A stretch of 64,000 nucleotides of DNA, taken from positions 124,001 through 188,000 of the forward strand of contig NZ_JAPJDL010000018.1 of assembly GCF_026242055.1 (NCBI RefSeq), given 5' to 3'. The translations under genes were made by a program, and so were the position numbers. This document shows positions 18,255 through 26,775 of this stretch, one piece after another; the stretch's first letter is position 1; each line of letters starts with the position of its first letter. Source of the stretch: Lentzea sp. NEAU-D7. Lineage in GTDB: Bacteria; Actinomycetota; Actinomycetes; Mycobacteriales; Pseudonocardiaceae. The notes below the pieces were generated by a model, which worked only from the letters and a program-made list of their open reading frames with translations, had not been told where the DNA came from and made no database searches.

Positions 18255-18639
18255 GGGTCTCGAGCGGGTCGAGAACATCCGGGCATCGTGCGTTCCAGCC
18301 GTCGTCGACACCTGCTGGCTCGCCCGCAGTCTCGGTTGATACACCTTGAAAGCACGGTGTGGGAGCAGATTGGGAGCAACTCCGTGCATCGAGCGCGCCA
18401 GAACGGTCCTCAATGGACTCAAATAGGACAGCGCCGACCTGCAGGGCTCTTGTTGCGCAGTTCAGCGCGGTATCGGCGCCATAGTTCACACCGAAGAGGT
18501 CGCTGATCAGATCCCGGTGTCGCCCATATCGATCAGAAGGCCCCTGACCTGCAGAGGTCAGGGGCCTTCCGGTTCTTCGCACACGCTTACCACTCGAAAA
18601 CCGCACTGCGGGATCCTGCCTGGACAGGATGAGGCCACC
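18255..18639. other. Gene-free stretch, possible island junction
   Basis: No credible coding frame on either strand. GC content is visibly lower than in the flanks around 18350-18500. At 18495-18525 a patch running from GAGGTCGCTGATC to GTCGCCCA resembles the 3' end of a tRNA (T-arm plus acceptor strand), followed within about 20 bases by a perfect terminator hairpin (18537-18568). The T-loop bases do not fit a functional tRNA, so this is at most a relic or coincidence. Confidence 0.3.
18537..18568. terminator. Perfect 14-bp stem hairpin
   Basis: Arms AAGGCCCCTGACCT and AGGTCAGGGGCCTT enclose the loop GCAG. Symmetric A and T flanks let it work in either direction. No intact gene ends immediately before it, so it is either an orphan left after rearrangement or a remnant of an RNA gene terminator. 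Confidence 0.7.
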
Positions 18640-18840
18640 GATGCTCCTCACCGCTTCCGCACAGAGGTCGGGGATGTCCTCGACACAGGTGACGAGGGTG
18701 TACGCAACGGTGGCACGACCAACCGACTGCTCACGATCTTCGGGTGGTGCACGCCGGACCCCAGCGAGATCACGGTGGCGGACGTTGCGCACTGCGGCCC
18801 CTACCTCAACGACCCCACCGGCTGGTCCCCGGCGAACTGA
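18640..18840 (+). pseudogene. C-terminal coding fragment without a start
   Basis: The frame ending at the TGA at 18838-18840 reads RLLTIFGWCTPDPSEITVAD and onward, with almost exclusively G/C in third positions over about 60 codons, as in real genes here. Upstream of about 18640 the frame runs back through the terminator hairpin, where codon use is poor, and no start with a ribosome site is seen. I read it as the tail of a gene truncated at a junction. I do not recognise the family. Confidence 0.35.
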
Positions 18841-18918
18841 CGGCGCGGACCGCTTGGGCATCCGCAGGAGCACGGCCCGCGGGCAGCTCTAATCCTGGCC
18901 TCAGGTTGCTCGGGGACG

Positions 18919-19641
18919 ATGAGCGCCAAAAGCATCGACGGGAGGGGGCGGGCCGGCGTGCGGATCATGATCGCGGATGACGAGGCGGCCATCCGTGAGT
19001 CGCTGGAGCGGGTGCTGCAGGTCGAGGGTTACGACACCTGCACCGTCGCCAACGGGCTCGCCGTGCTCGACGGGGTCGAGGGCGACGAGCCGGATCTGTT
19101 GATCCTCGACGTGATGATGCCTCGCCTTGGCGGGGTGGAGACCTGCCGGCGGTTGCGGGCGGCGGGCCGGGATCTGCCGGTGCTGATGCTGACCGCCCGG
19201 GATCAGGTGTCCGACCGGGTCGCGGGGCTGGACGCCGGTGCCGACGACTACCTGCCCAAGCCGTTCGCCACCGAGGAGTTGCTGGCGCGGGTGCGGGCGC
19301 TGTTGCGCCGCCGGGCGCCGGGTGACGACGAGTCGCAGATCCTGACGTTCGCCGACGTCCGGGTCGATCCCGACAGGTTCGAGGCGTGGCGGGGCGGGCG
19401 GCCGCTGCGCCTGACCCGGACCGAGTTCTTCCTGCTGGAGGTCCTCGTGCGCAACGCGACCAGGGTGTTGACCCGAGGCGAGCTGTTCGGGGCGATCTGG
19501 GGCTTCGACATGAGCGTCACGTCGAACAACCTCCAGGTTTACGTGAGCTACCTGCGTCGCAAGATGGAGGCCGGGGGTGAGCCTCGGCTGATCTACACGC
19601 GGCGCGGACTGGGGTACACGTTGCGGGAGACTCCTCCGTGA
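18919..19641 (+). CDS. OmpR/PhoB-family response regulator
   Basis: 240 residues from the ATG at 18919; a GTG at 18958 with GGGAGG upstream gives a more conventional start (VRIMIADDEAA). Receiver domain: IADDE acid pocket, phospho-acceptor in LLILDVMMPRLGG, LTARD and KPF lysine. The C-terminal winged helix contains RLTRTEFFLLEVL and YLRRKM ... YTRRGLGYTL. It overlaps the histidine kinase by ATGA-type coupling. It resembles MprA/PrrA-type regulators; targets may include the MMPL transporter 3 kb downstream, but that is inference. Confidence 0.9.
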   Translation: MSAKSIDGRGRAGVRIMIADDEAAIRESLERVLQVEGYDTCTVANGLAVLDGVEGDEPDLLILDVMMPRLGGVETCRRLRAAGRDLPVLMLTARDQVSDRVAGLDAGADDYLPKPFATEELLARVRALLRRRAPGDDESQILTFADVRVDPDRFEAWRGGRPLRLTRTEFFLLEVLVRNATRVLTRGELFGAIWGFDMSVTSNNLQVYVSYLRRKMEAGGEPRLIYTRRGLGYTLRETPP

Positions 19642-21065
19642 GCAGGCCCGCCGGCCGGCTGACGCGCTGGTGGCGTTGGCGGTCCCTGCGGACCAGGCTG
19701 ACGGTGATCGCGGCGACGGCCATCGCGGCCAGTGTGTTCCTGGCGTTCCAGGTGGCCAGCGAGCTGCTGGACTGGGAGCTGCGAGCCACCGCGGAGGACC
19801 AGCTGCGCGCCGACTCCCGCGTCCTGGCGGCGAACGCGGAGCTCGCCGGGCTGGCGCAGCTCCGGCTACCGCCCTATCCCGGATCCGGCCGGCTGGTGCG
19901 GGTCGTCCTGTCCGACGGTTCGATCCGGACGCCGGTCGGGCAGCCCGCGCTGCCTCCGGTCAGCGAGGGTGCCGGGCGCGTGGCGCAGGGCGCGTCGGCC
20001 GATCTGATGGAGTCGGGCGACAGCGACGACGACGGCTACTTCGTCTACACGCTGCGGGTGGGCGGTGGCGCGGTCCAGGTGGCTCGCGCCGCGGACGACA
20101 GCCCGATCAACCGGTTCGGGTTGGGCATGCTGCTGATCGGGCTGCTCTGCGTGGTCTGCGGCGCTCTTGTCGGGCGGGCCGTGGCGCGGACCGGGCTGGC
20201 GCCGATCGACCGGTTGACGGCCGCCGCGGTGCGTGTCGCGCGCACCCGCGATCTCGACGCCGACATCCCGGACGAGGGCGGCGGGGAGATCCGGCAGCTG
20301 ATCCAGTCGATCAACGACATGCTCGCCGCGCTCCGGGACTCCCGGCAGGCCCAGCGGCTGCTCGCCGAGGACGCCGCCCACGAGCTCAAGACCCCGCTGA
20401 CGAGCCTGCGCCTCAACATCGAGCTGCTGATCCGGCTCGATCGGCGCGGCACCCTGGACAGCGCGCTGCCCTCGGAGAGCCGGACCCGGCTGCTCAACGA
20501 TCTCGGCGCGCAGGTGGTCGAGTTGAGCACCCTCGCCGCCGAGCTGACCGACCTGGCGCGCGGTGACGTCAGCGACGAGAGCACCGAACTGCTCGACCTC
20601 GCCGACGTGGTGGGGGCCGCGGCGACCCAGGCGTGTTCCCGCGTGCCCGACGTCGAGGTCGCGCTCGACGTGACCTCCGTGTGGGTGCGCGGGCGTCCCG
20701 CCGCGCTTCAACGGGCGGTGCTCAACCTCATCGACAACGCCGGCAAGTGGTCCCCCGCGGACCAGCCGGTCCAGGTGCGGCTCCGCGCCCAGGGCGCGTC
20801 AGCGGTGCTCGAGGTCGACGACGCCGGGCCGGGCATCGACGCCGCCGACGTACCGCGGGTGTTCGACCGGTTCTACCGCGCCGACAGCGCCAGGGCGTTG
20901 CCGGGATCCGGTCTGGGGCTGTCGATCGTGCAGCGGGTCGTCGACGCCCACGGTGGCCGGGTCACCGTGGGCCGCTCCCCACGCGGTGGCGCGCTGCTCC
21001 GGGTCGACCTCCCGGCCGTCCCGATCGCGCGGCTCACCGCCGGGGACGGCACCGCGGTGCGCTGA
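19638..21065 (+). CDS. Membrane sensor histidine kinase, partner of the upstream regulator
   Basis: 475 residues, starting inside the regulator stop codon (GTGAG overlap). Two membrane helices near residues 20-45 and 160-185 flank an extracytoplasmic sensor of about 115 residues. A HAMP segment follows, then the HisKA box AEDAAHELKTPLTSL with the phospho-accepting His near residue 255, and an ATPase domain with NLIDNAGKW (N box), VDDAGPGID and GSGLGLSIV. All boxes are intact. The architecture is that of MprB/TrcS-type kinases. The signal sensed is unknown. Confidence 0.92.
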   Translation: MSRPAGRLTRWWRWRSLRTRLTVIAATAIAASVFLAFQVASELLDWELRATAEDQLRADSRVLAANAELAGLAQLRLPPYPGSGRLVRVVLSDGSIRTPVGQPALPPVSEGAGRVAQGASADLMESGDSDDDGYFVYTLRVGGGAVQVARAADDSPINRFGLGMLLIGLLCVVCGALVGRAVARTGLAPIDRLTAAAVRVARTRDLDADIPDEGGGEIRQLIQSINDMLAALRDSRQAQRLLAEDAAHELKTPLTSLRLNIELLIRLDRRGTLDSALPSESRTRLLNDLGAQVVELSTLAAELTDLARGDVSDESTELLDLADVVGAAATQACSRVPDVEVALDVTSVWVRGRPAALQRAVLNLIDNAGKWSPADQPVQVRLRAQGASAVLEVDDAGPGIDAADVPRVFDRFYRADSARALPGSGLGLSIVQRVVDAHGGRVTVGRSPRGGALLRVDLPAVPIARLTAGDGTAVR

Positions 21066-21080
21066 CCCTCCCCGCGAAAA

Positions 21081-21108
21081 GATCCGGGACGGGGCCCCGT
21101 CCCGGATC
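21081..21108. terminator. Bidirectional terminator between convergent genes
   Basis: A perfect palindrome, GATCCGGGACGGGG followed directly by its complement, lies between the stops of the histidine kinase (21065) and the MMPL transporter (21127). Confidence 0.75.
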
Positions 21109-21126
21109 TCGTCCGTGCCGCCGCGC

Positions 21127-23274
21127 TCACCGCCGCAGCGCGGGCTCCTCGTCGCCGGCGAGCGGCCGTTGACCGTCCGGCTGCTCCACCGGCCGGGACA
21201 GCCGGCTCGGCCACCACATCCGCCGGCCGATCAGCAGGGTGAGGGCGGGCACCAGGACCGACCGCACCAGCAGGGCGTCGAGCAGCACGCCGAAGGCGAC
21301 CAGGAACCCGAGCTCGATCAGCATCACCAGCGGAAGCGTGGTGAGGACCGCGAACGTGGCCGCCAGGACCAGGCCTGCCGAGGTGATGACGCCACCGGTG
21401 GCGGAGAGGGCTTTGAGCATGCCCTCCCCGGTGCCCAGGCGCACGGTCTCCTCCCTGGCACGGCTGGCCAGGAAGATGTTGTAGTCGACGCCGAGCGCCA
21501 CCAGGAACAGGAACGCCAGCAGCGGCACCGAGTAGTCGACGCCCTTGAACCCGAGGATCGTGTCGAAGACGAACACGCTGCCGCCGAAGGCCGCCGCGAA
21601 CGAGACGATCACGGTGGCCATGAGGACCAGCGGGGCCACGACCGCCCGGAGCAGCAGCCCGAGGACGATCAGGACGACGACGAGCACCAGCGGGATCACC
21701 AGCTTCTCGTCGCGGCCGGCGGTCGCCTCGGTGTCGAGGTTCTCCGCGCTCGGCCCGCCGACGATCGCCTCCGCCCCGCTCACCGCGTGCACGGCGGTGC
21801 GCACCCGCTTGATCGTGTCGTACTCCGCGGCGGTGTCCGGCGCGTCCGTCGGGAACACGGAGATGTCGGCCCAGCCACCGCTGGTCTGGCCCGGCATGGC
21901 CGCTGCCACACCGGGAGTGCTCTTGACGACGGCGAGGACCCGCTCCTGGTGCGCCGGCCGCGTGAAGATCGTCATCGGCTGGCCGCCGAGCTCCGGGAAG
22001 TGCTGGCGCAGAACGGTGAAGCCGGTGACCGACTCCGGCGCGGACACGAACTGGTCCTGCTCCCGCAGGGCGCCGGTGTTGCCCGTGAGGCCGATGGTGA
22101 GCACGCCCAGGACTCCGAGCGAGCCGAGCGCAGCCACCCACCGGCGGCGGCCGATGGCGGCGCCGAGCCGCACCCACAGCCCCGGCTTCTCCTCCACGGC
22201 CGTGCTGAACCGCGGGATGGCCGGCCAGAAGATCCGCCTGCCGAGGACCACCAGCATCGCCGGGAACAGCGTCAGCATGGCCACCAGCGCGCACAGGATG
22301 CCGGCCGCGCCGATCGGGCCCAGTCCGCTGGTGCTGTTCAGGTCCGCGACGAGCAGGCAGAGCAGGCCGGCGATCACGGTGGCTGCGGACGCGACGATGG
22401 CCGGCGCCGCGCCGCGCAGCGCGTGGACCATCGCGACCCGGACGTTCTCGTGGTGGTGCAGTGCTTCCCGATATCGGGCGATGAGCAACAGCGCGTAGTC
22501 CGTGCCGACACCGAACACCAGGATCGTCAGCAGTGCCGAGTTCTGGTCGTTGACCACGATGCCGAAGCCCTTGACGAGCAGGTAGACGGTCGCCATCGAG
22601 GTCAGTGCGGCCGCACCCACGGCCACGAGCGGGATGAGCCACAACACGGGGCTGCGGTAGGTGATGATGAGCAGGAGCGTGACGACGACGATGGTGGTGA
22701 GCAGGACCTGCAGGTCGATGCCGTCGAAGACGGCGTCCATGTCGCCGTCGACCGCGGCCGGGCCGGTCACGTCGAGTTCCAGGCCGGCGGGGCGGTCCTT
22801 CGCGGCGTCGCGCAACGGACCGACGAGGGCCTCCGGTTCGCCGTGGTTCTTGCCCACGTCGAGGATGAACATCATCGCCTTGCCGTCGGCGGAGGGTGTC
22901 GTCCGCAGGCCCTCGTCTCCTTCGCCGGCCGGGGCCTCCACCTTCGGCGGGTACTGCTTGGCAAGGGTGTTGAAGTGGCGCTCGACCGTCGCGCGGTCGG
23001 CGTCGGTGATGCCGCCGGTGCGGTGGTACACGAAGACGAACGTGTTGTCGTCCCCGCCGGGGAGACTGTCCTCCAGCACCGCGACCTTGGTGGACTCGGC
23101 GCTGGCCGGCAGGGTGTCCGCGGCGCTGTCGGTGGTGACCGAACTCAGCTTTCCGCTCAACGGCCCCATGAACACCGTCAGCGCCAGCCACAGGCCGATC
23201 ACCGACCACGGCACCCACCGGCCTGCCCACCGACCGGCCGGCGCTTCCCCGGACGGTGCTGCGTTGACTGCCAT
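21127..23274 (-). CDS. MMPL/RND-family membrane transporter
   Basis: 715 residues from the ATG at 23274. The protein has the typical two-half layout: a membrane helix near residue 25, a soluble loop with the characteristic D-x-N rich porter region, five clustered helices (TIVVVTLLLIITYRSPVLWL and others), then a repeat with GVDYNIFLASRAREE in the second half; GTDYALLLIARYREAL is the first-half counterpart. MMPL proteins export lipids or hydrophobic natural products with proton drive. It sits near the left side of the enediyne-related genes and could export the product, though housekeeping lipid export is equally possible. Its promoter element is shared with the NarL regulator gene. Confidence 0.92.
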   Translation of the reverse strand: MAVNAAPSGEAPAGRWAGRWVPWSVIGLWLALTVFMGPLSGKLSSVTTDSAADTLPASAESTKVAVLEDSLPGGDDNTFVFVYHRTGGITDADRATVERHFNTLAKQYPPKVEAPAGEGDEGLRTTPSADGKAMMFILDVGKNHGEPEALVGPLRDAAKDRPAGLELDVTGPAAVDGDMDAVFDGIDLQVLLTTIVVVTLLLIITYRSPVLWLIPLVAVGAAALTSMATVYLLVKGFGIVVNDQNSALLTILVFGVGTDYALLLIARYREALHHHENVRVAMVHALRGAAPAIVASAATVIAGLLCLLVADLNSTSGLGPIGAAGILCALVAMLTLFPAMLVVLGRRIFWPAIPRFSTAVEEKPGLWVRLGAAIGRRRWVAALGSLGVLGVLTIGLTGNTGALREQDQFVSAPESVTGFTVLRQHFPELGGQPMTIFTRPAHQERVLAVVKSTPGVAAAMPGQTSGGWADISVFPTDAPDTAAEYDTIKRVRTAVHAVSGAEAIVGGPSAENLDTEATAGRDEKLVIPLVLVVVLIVLGLLLRAVVAPLVLMATVIVSFAAAFGGSVFVFDTILGFKGVDYSVPLLAFLFLVALGVDYNIFLASRAREETVRLGTGEGMLKALSATGGVITSAGLVLAATFAVLTTLPLVMLIELGFLVAFGVLLDALLVRSVLVPALTLLIGRRMWWPSRLSRPVEQPDGQRPLAGDEEPALRR

Positions 23275-23318
23275 TCGCTGGCCTCCTGCGTACGTGTTGC
23301 TTCGCTTGTCGGACGCCG

Positions 23319-23357
23319 ACTTCCTATCGAGCGAATCTGAGATGACCGTTAGAACGG
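23319..23357 (-). promoter_or_regulatory. 39-bp element upstream of the MMPL gene (copy 1)
   Basis: 34 of 39 bases are identical to 25505-25543. It ends 44 bases before the MMPL ATG. Read on the minus strand it begins CCGTTCTAACGGTC and ends TAGGAAGT, which could be -35-like and -10-like boxes. Spacing to the start codon is nearly the same in both copies (44 and 40 bases), so it probably contains the promoter plus an operator. Confidence 0.65.
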
Positions 23358-23482
23358 GCAGCGGCAGTCCTCTGAGGACGGCGCCGAGCCTCCCGGGAGG
23401 TAGTACCGTCGTACCGCCTCCCTCCCGGAGATGACGACCGCGGTAGGACGAAACGGGACGGGATCAGGCCTAGCGTTCAGGC

Positions 23483-24682
23483 ATGAGGAAACCTGTTGGT
23501 CCACTGTGGAGGCTCGGGGTGGCCACCACGGCGCTGACGTTCGCCGTCGCCGCCTGCGGGTCGGACGCCGGCCGCGGTGCGGCGCCCACCGCGGCCGGCT
23601 CGTACAACGCGCACGCGGGCAAGTCGCCGGCCGCACCGCAGCCGCTGCGCGCCGGCGAGCGGTTCGTCGACCTGAAGATGGCCGAGGCCTACACGCCCGC
23701 GCCGCCGGAGGGCGGCGGCACGGACGAGTACCGGTGCCAGGTGATCGATCCGGGTCTGACCAAGACCGCGTTCATCACCGGGACCCAGGTCACGCCGGAG
23801 AACGCCGCCATCGCGCACCACGCCATCGTGTACGCCGTGCCGCCGGGCGGCGCCGCCGCGGTGCGCGAACAGGACGCGAGGACCCCCGGCCTCGGCTGGC
23901 AGTGCTTCGGCGGGACCGGCGTGGCCGGCGCCGAGGTGGAGGAGGGAGAGGCGGCGTGGGTGGACACCTGGGCGCCGGGTGCCGCGGAGACGCTGTTCAC
24001 CGAGGACGCCGGCTTCAAGCTCGAACCGGGCAGCCTGATCGTCCTGCAGCTCCACTACAACCTGCTCGCGACCGACGGCAAGCCGGCCGGGTCCGACCGC
24101 TCGGCGGTGCGGCTGCGGCTGACGGACGGCACGCCGCGGACCCGGGAGTTCGTCACGTGGCCGCTCGACGCGCCGACCGACCTGCCCTGCACCCCCGACG
24201 AGTCGGGTCCGCTCTGCGACCGGGCGGCCTCGATCGCGGACGTGACGAAGAGGTTCGGGGCGGAGGTCGGTGCCACGGCGGACGAGCAGCTGGAGGAGTG
24301 CGGCCAGAGCGCGCCGAAGCCCGGTGACACCCAGACCTGCGACCACGCTGTGCCGGAGCCGGTGACGCTGTTCGCCGGGTTCGGCCACATGCACCTGCTC
24401 GGGCGGGCCATCAAGGTCGAGCTCAACCCGGGCAGGCCGAACGCCAGGATCGTGCTGGACGTGCCGCAGTTCGACTTCGACGACCAGCGGCTGGTGAAGC
24501 TGCCGGAGCCGGTGGAGATCGGTCCTGGGGACACGTTGCGGGTGACGTGCACGCACGACGCGGGGCTGCGCAAACGGCTGCCGCAGCTGAGCAAGCTGCC
24601 GCCGCGCTACGTGGTGTGGGGCGACGGCACCAGCGACGAGATGTGCGCGGGCATCATGACGGTCTCCCCCCGCGAGTCGTGA
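23483..24682 (+). CDS. Copper type II monooxygenase-like lipoprotein
   Basis: 399 residues. A lipoprotein signal peptide ends in the lipobox VAAC (Cys near residue 25). The mature part shows the double beta-sandwich signature of peptidylglycine/dopamine monooxygenases: IAHHAIVYAV (HH pair, first copper), LQLHYNLL, GHMHLLG and a C-terminal DEMC methionine. These residues would bind two coppers, so ascorbate- or electron-donor-dependent hydroxylation outside the membrane is plausible. Several extra cysteines (CTPDE, LCDRA, EECGQ, TCDH) probably make disulfides. The gene is divergent from the MMPL gene. The substrate is unknown. Confidence 0.75.
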   Translation: MRKPVGPLWRLGVATTALTFAVAACGSDAGRGAAPTAAGSYNAHAGKSPAAPQPLRAGERFVDLKMAEAYTPAPPEGGGTDEYRCQVIDPGLTKTAFITGTQVTPENAAIAHHAIVYAVPPGGAAAVREQDARTPGLGWQCFGGTGVAGAEVEEGEAAWVDTWAPGAAETLFTEDAGFKLEPGSLIVLQLHYNLLATDGKPAGSDRSAVRLRLTDGTPRTREFVTWPLDAPTDLPCTPDESGPLCDRAASIADVTKRFGAEVGATADEQLEECGQSAPKPGDTQTCDHAVPEPVTLFAGFGHMHLLGRAIKVELNPGRPNARIVLDVPQFDFDDQRLVKLPEPVEIGPGDTLRVTCTHDAGLRKRLPQLSKLPPRYVVWGDGTSDEMCAGIMTVSPRES

Positions 24683-24798
24683 CGAAGGGCCGAACACGGG
24701 TGAACCCGTTCTGGGGCAACGGCTCCAGCGGCGAGAGGCGTGCAGGCCGGATCGTGATCCTGTGCACGGCCTCGGAGCGGCCGGGAGTCGGAGAAGCG

Positions 24799-25464
24799 CT
24801 AGACCGGCCGGGTGAGTCTCAGGTCGTAGGCGAGGATGACGGCCTGGATCCGGTCCCGTGCACCGATCTTGGCGAGGACCCGCCCGACGTGGGTCTTCAC
24901 CGTCGACTCCGACAGCGTGAACCGCCGCGCGATCTCGCCGTTGGTGAGGCCGTGGCCGATGGCGACGAGGACCTCGCGTTCGCGGCCGGTCAGGGAGCTC
25001 AGCCGGGGATCGTCCCGCACGGCCCCGCAGAGGTCGTCGTCGAGCCGGTCGGCGGCCGCGTCGAGCAGCCGGCGAGTCAGCGCCGGCGCGATCACCGCGT
25101 CCCCGGCGGCGACGGCCCGGATGCCGGCGAGCAGCTCCTCCGGGCGGGTGTCCTCGAGCAGGCACCCGCTCGCCCCGGCCCTCAGCACGGCGAACGCGTA
25201 CCTGTCCACGTCGAACGTCGTCAGCACGAGGATCCGCGAACGCCCACCGGCGGTGGCGATGCGCCGGGTGGCCTCGATCCCGTCGGCGCCCGGCGTGCGG
25301 ATGTCCATCAGCACCACGTCGGGATGCAGCTCGGTGGTGCGCCGAACGGCCTCGGCGCCGTTCTCGGCCTCGCCGACGACCTCGGTGTCGGGCGTGCTCT
25401 CCAGCAGCATGCGGAACCCGAGGCGCTGCAGCGGCTGGGCGTCCACCACGAGCACGGAGATCAT
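24799..25464 (-). CDS. NarL/LuxR-family response regulator without an adjacent kinase
   Basis: 221 residues. Receiver domain begins MISVLVVDAQPLQR; the second acidic-pocket residue is Ala where most regulators have Asp or Glu. The phospho-acceptor is in VVLMDIRTPG, and LTTFD follows. The C-terminal LuxR helix-turn-helix reads LTGREREVLVAIGHGLTNGEI and STVKTHVGRVLAKI. No histidine kinase gene adjoins it. Its upstream element (25505-25543) matches that of the MMPL gene, suggesting co-regulation or autoregulation. Confidence 0.9.
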   Translation of the reverse strand: MISVLVVDAQPLQRLGFRMLLESTPDTEVVGEAENGAEAVRRTTELHPDVVLMDIRTPGADGIEATRRIATAGGRSRILVLTTFDVDRYAFAVLRAGASGCLLEDTRPEELLAGIRAVAAGDAVIAPALTRRLLDAAADRLDDDLCGAVRDDPRLSSLTGREREVLVAIGHGLTNGEIARRFTLSESTVKTHVGRVLAKIGARDRIQAVILAYDLRLTRPV

Positions 25465-25504
25465 GAACGGCCGCCTTCCAGGTCCGCGTCGCCCGGTGAT
25501 GCCT

Positions 25505-25543
25505 ACTTCCTACCGAGCGGACCTGAGACGACCGTTAGAACCG
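25505..25543 (-). promoter_or_regulatory. 39-bp element upstream of the NarL-type regulator (copy 2)
   Basis: Matches 23319-23357 at 34 of 39 positions. The five differences are scattered single bases: three T/C, one A/G and one G/C. It ends 40 bases before the ATG at 25464. See copy 1. Confidence 0.65.
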
Positions 25544-25623
25544 GCGCTCGGGCCGGTTCTCCACCGGCGGTTTCGCACAGTGCACGGTGACCGAGCCGTC
25601 CGGAGGCGGATCGAACTCGGCGA

Positions 25624-26148
25624 CTACCGCCAGCCGCCGTCTGCGGCGACCTTCGCGGTGATCGCGACCACCGTCAGCGCGAGCGCGCCGGCCGTCACCC
25701 GCAGCACGACTCGGCCCGCGCGTGACCGCGGCGAGCAGAAGGTCAGCCAGGACACGGCGGTGAGCGCGGCGGTGAAACTGCCGGGCAGGTCGGCCGGTGC
25801 GCGGAGCAGTCCGGTGACGGTGGCGGCGGCCACGAGCCAGGGCGCGACCACCGTCACGGGGACGAGCAGATGCGGTGCTCGCCACCAGACGACGAACGGC
25901 ACGATGCCGGCGACGAGCAGGAGGACGGTCGCCTGCGGTGGCAGCCCGAACGCGGGAACGAGCAGCATGGCCACCAGGAACGCCGTGGTGGACGCCCCGG
26001 TCACCAGCAGCGCGTCCGCCCGGCGCGGCGGTGGCGTGGTGATCCGCATCAGCGCGAAGCCCGCCACCGCCGGCACCGAGAAGTAGAGCATCAGGTAGAG
26101 CAGCACCGGCCCGACGAGCACGGGCACCGCCGAGCCGTGGTCGTGCAC
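25624..26148 (-). CDS. Small integral membrane protein, five to six helices
   Basis: 174 residues, starting MHDHGSAVPVLVG. Hydrophobic segments fill almost the whole chain (YLMLYFSVPAVAGFAL, ATVLLLVAGIVPFVVWW, TVVAPWLVAAATVTGLL, VVLRVTAGALALTVVAI). It begins one base after the stop of the upstream membrane protein gene, so the two are translated together. I recognise no family. The pair may form a membrane complex. Confidence 0.6.
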   Translation of the reverse strand: MHDHGSAVPVLVGPVLLYLMLYFSVPAVAGFALMRITTPPPRRADALLVTGASTTAFLVAMLLVPAFGLPPQATVLLLVAGIVPFVVWWRAPHLLVPVTVVAPWLVAAATVTGLLRAPADLPGSFTAALTAVSWLTFCSPRSRAGRVVLRVTAGALALTVVAITAKVAADGGWR

Positions 26149-26149
26149 C

Positions 26150-26692
26150 TCAGGCCGCGCAGGTGCAGCGCATCTCGGCGCGGTCCTCCCGCGAGGGACG
26201 CAGGTGGAGGTAGACGGCGACCACCATCGGGACGAACACGACCAGGTTGTAGAACAGGTGCAGCTCGACGCGCGGCAGCACCAGCTGCAGGATGCTCATC
26301 GGTTGCGGATACCCGAGCAGGTTGCGGCCGGTGATCGCCTGCAGGAGCAGGAGGAAGTGCTCGAAGTGGTGCCAGAACTGGATCCACAACGCGGTTTTCC
26401 ACCACTTCTTCGCACGTCCGGTGAAACCGGGCGCCAGTGCGAAGAAGCCCACGAGCATGATGACGGCGTAGCCGTAGTGCATCCATTCCGACGTCACCAG
26501 CCACGGGATCCACAGGCCGAGCACACCGCCCGCCTGCGGGCGCGGCCAGCCGAGCACGAACACCTGCACCGCCTGCACGATGTGTTCTGCCCAGTGCGCG
26601 AGCACCACGACCATGAAGAGGTTGAGGGCGAGCCGGTGCCAGCGCTCGTTGAGCGAGCCATGGGCCGGCCACGCCCCGGTATGAGTAATCAT
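26150..26692 (-). CDS. His-rich integral membrane protein of unknown function
   Basis: 180 residues with about four membrane helices. Histidines lie at helix ends: VVLAHWAEHIVQ, SEWMHYGYAVIM, FWHHFEHFLLL and ELHLFYNLV. This could be a metal or heme site, but no known motif is complete. The 84-residue protein encoded at 38849-39103 is a shorter relative (VYWAELLMR, ESGWVHHGFALV). It is coupled to the downstream membrane protein gene. Confidence 0.6.
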   Translation of the reverse strand: MITHTGAWPAHGSLNERWHRLALNLFMVVVLAHWAEHIVQAVQVFVLGWPRPQAGGVLGLWIPWLVTSEWMHYGYAVIMLVGFFALAPGFTGRAKKWWKTALWIQFWHHFEHFLLLLQAITGRNLLGYPQPMSILQLVLPRVELHLFYNLVVFVPMVVAVYLHLRPSREDRAEMRCTCAA

Positions 26693-26775
26693 GTGTCAGC
26701 TCCGTCCGGGAAGCCAAGATCAGGTCGGACGTTACCGACGGGGCGGTACGGGCCCCTTCTCCCAGATTGCGCGGA

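Noticed and set aside
18490..18527. Possible tRNA gene or tRNA 3' end
   Set aside because: No D-arm, anticodon arm or pairing T-stem can be drawn, and the T-loop consensus is broken. Kept only as a weak hint of an attachment-site relic.
23319..23357. Assignment of the 39-bp element to a specific ECF sigma factor
   Set aside because: The boxes do not match a consensus I can name, so only a shared element is claimed.
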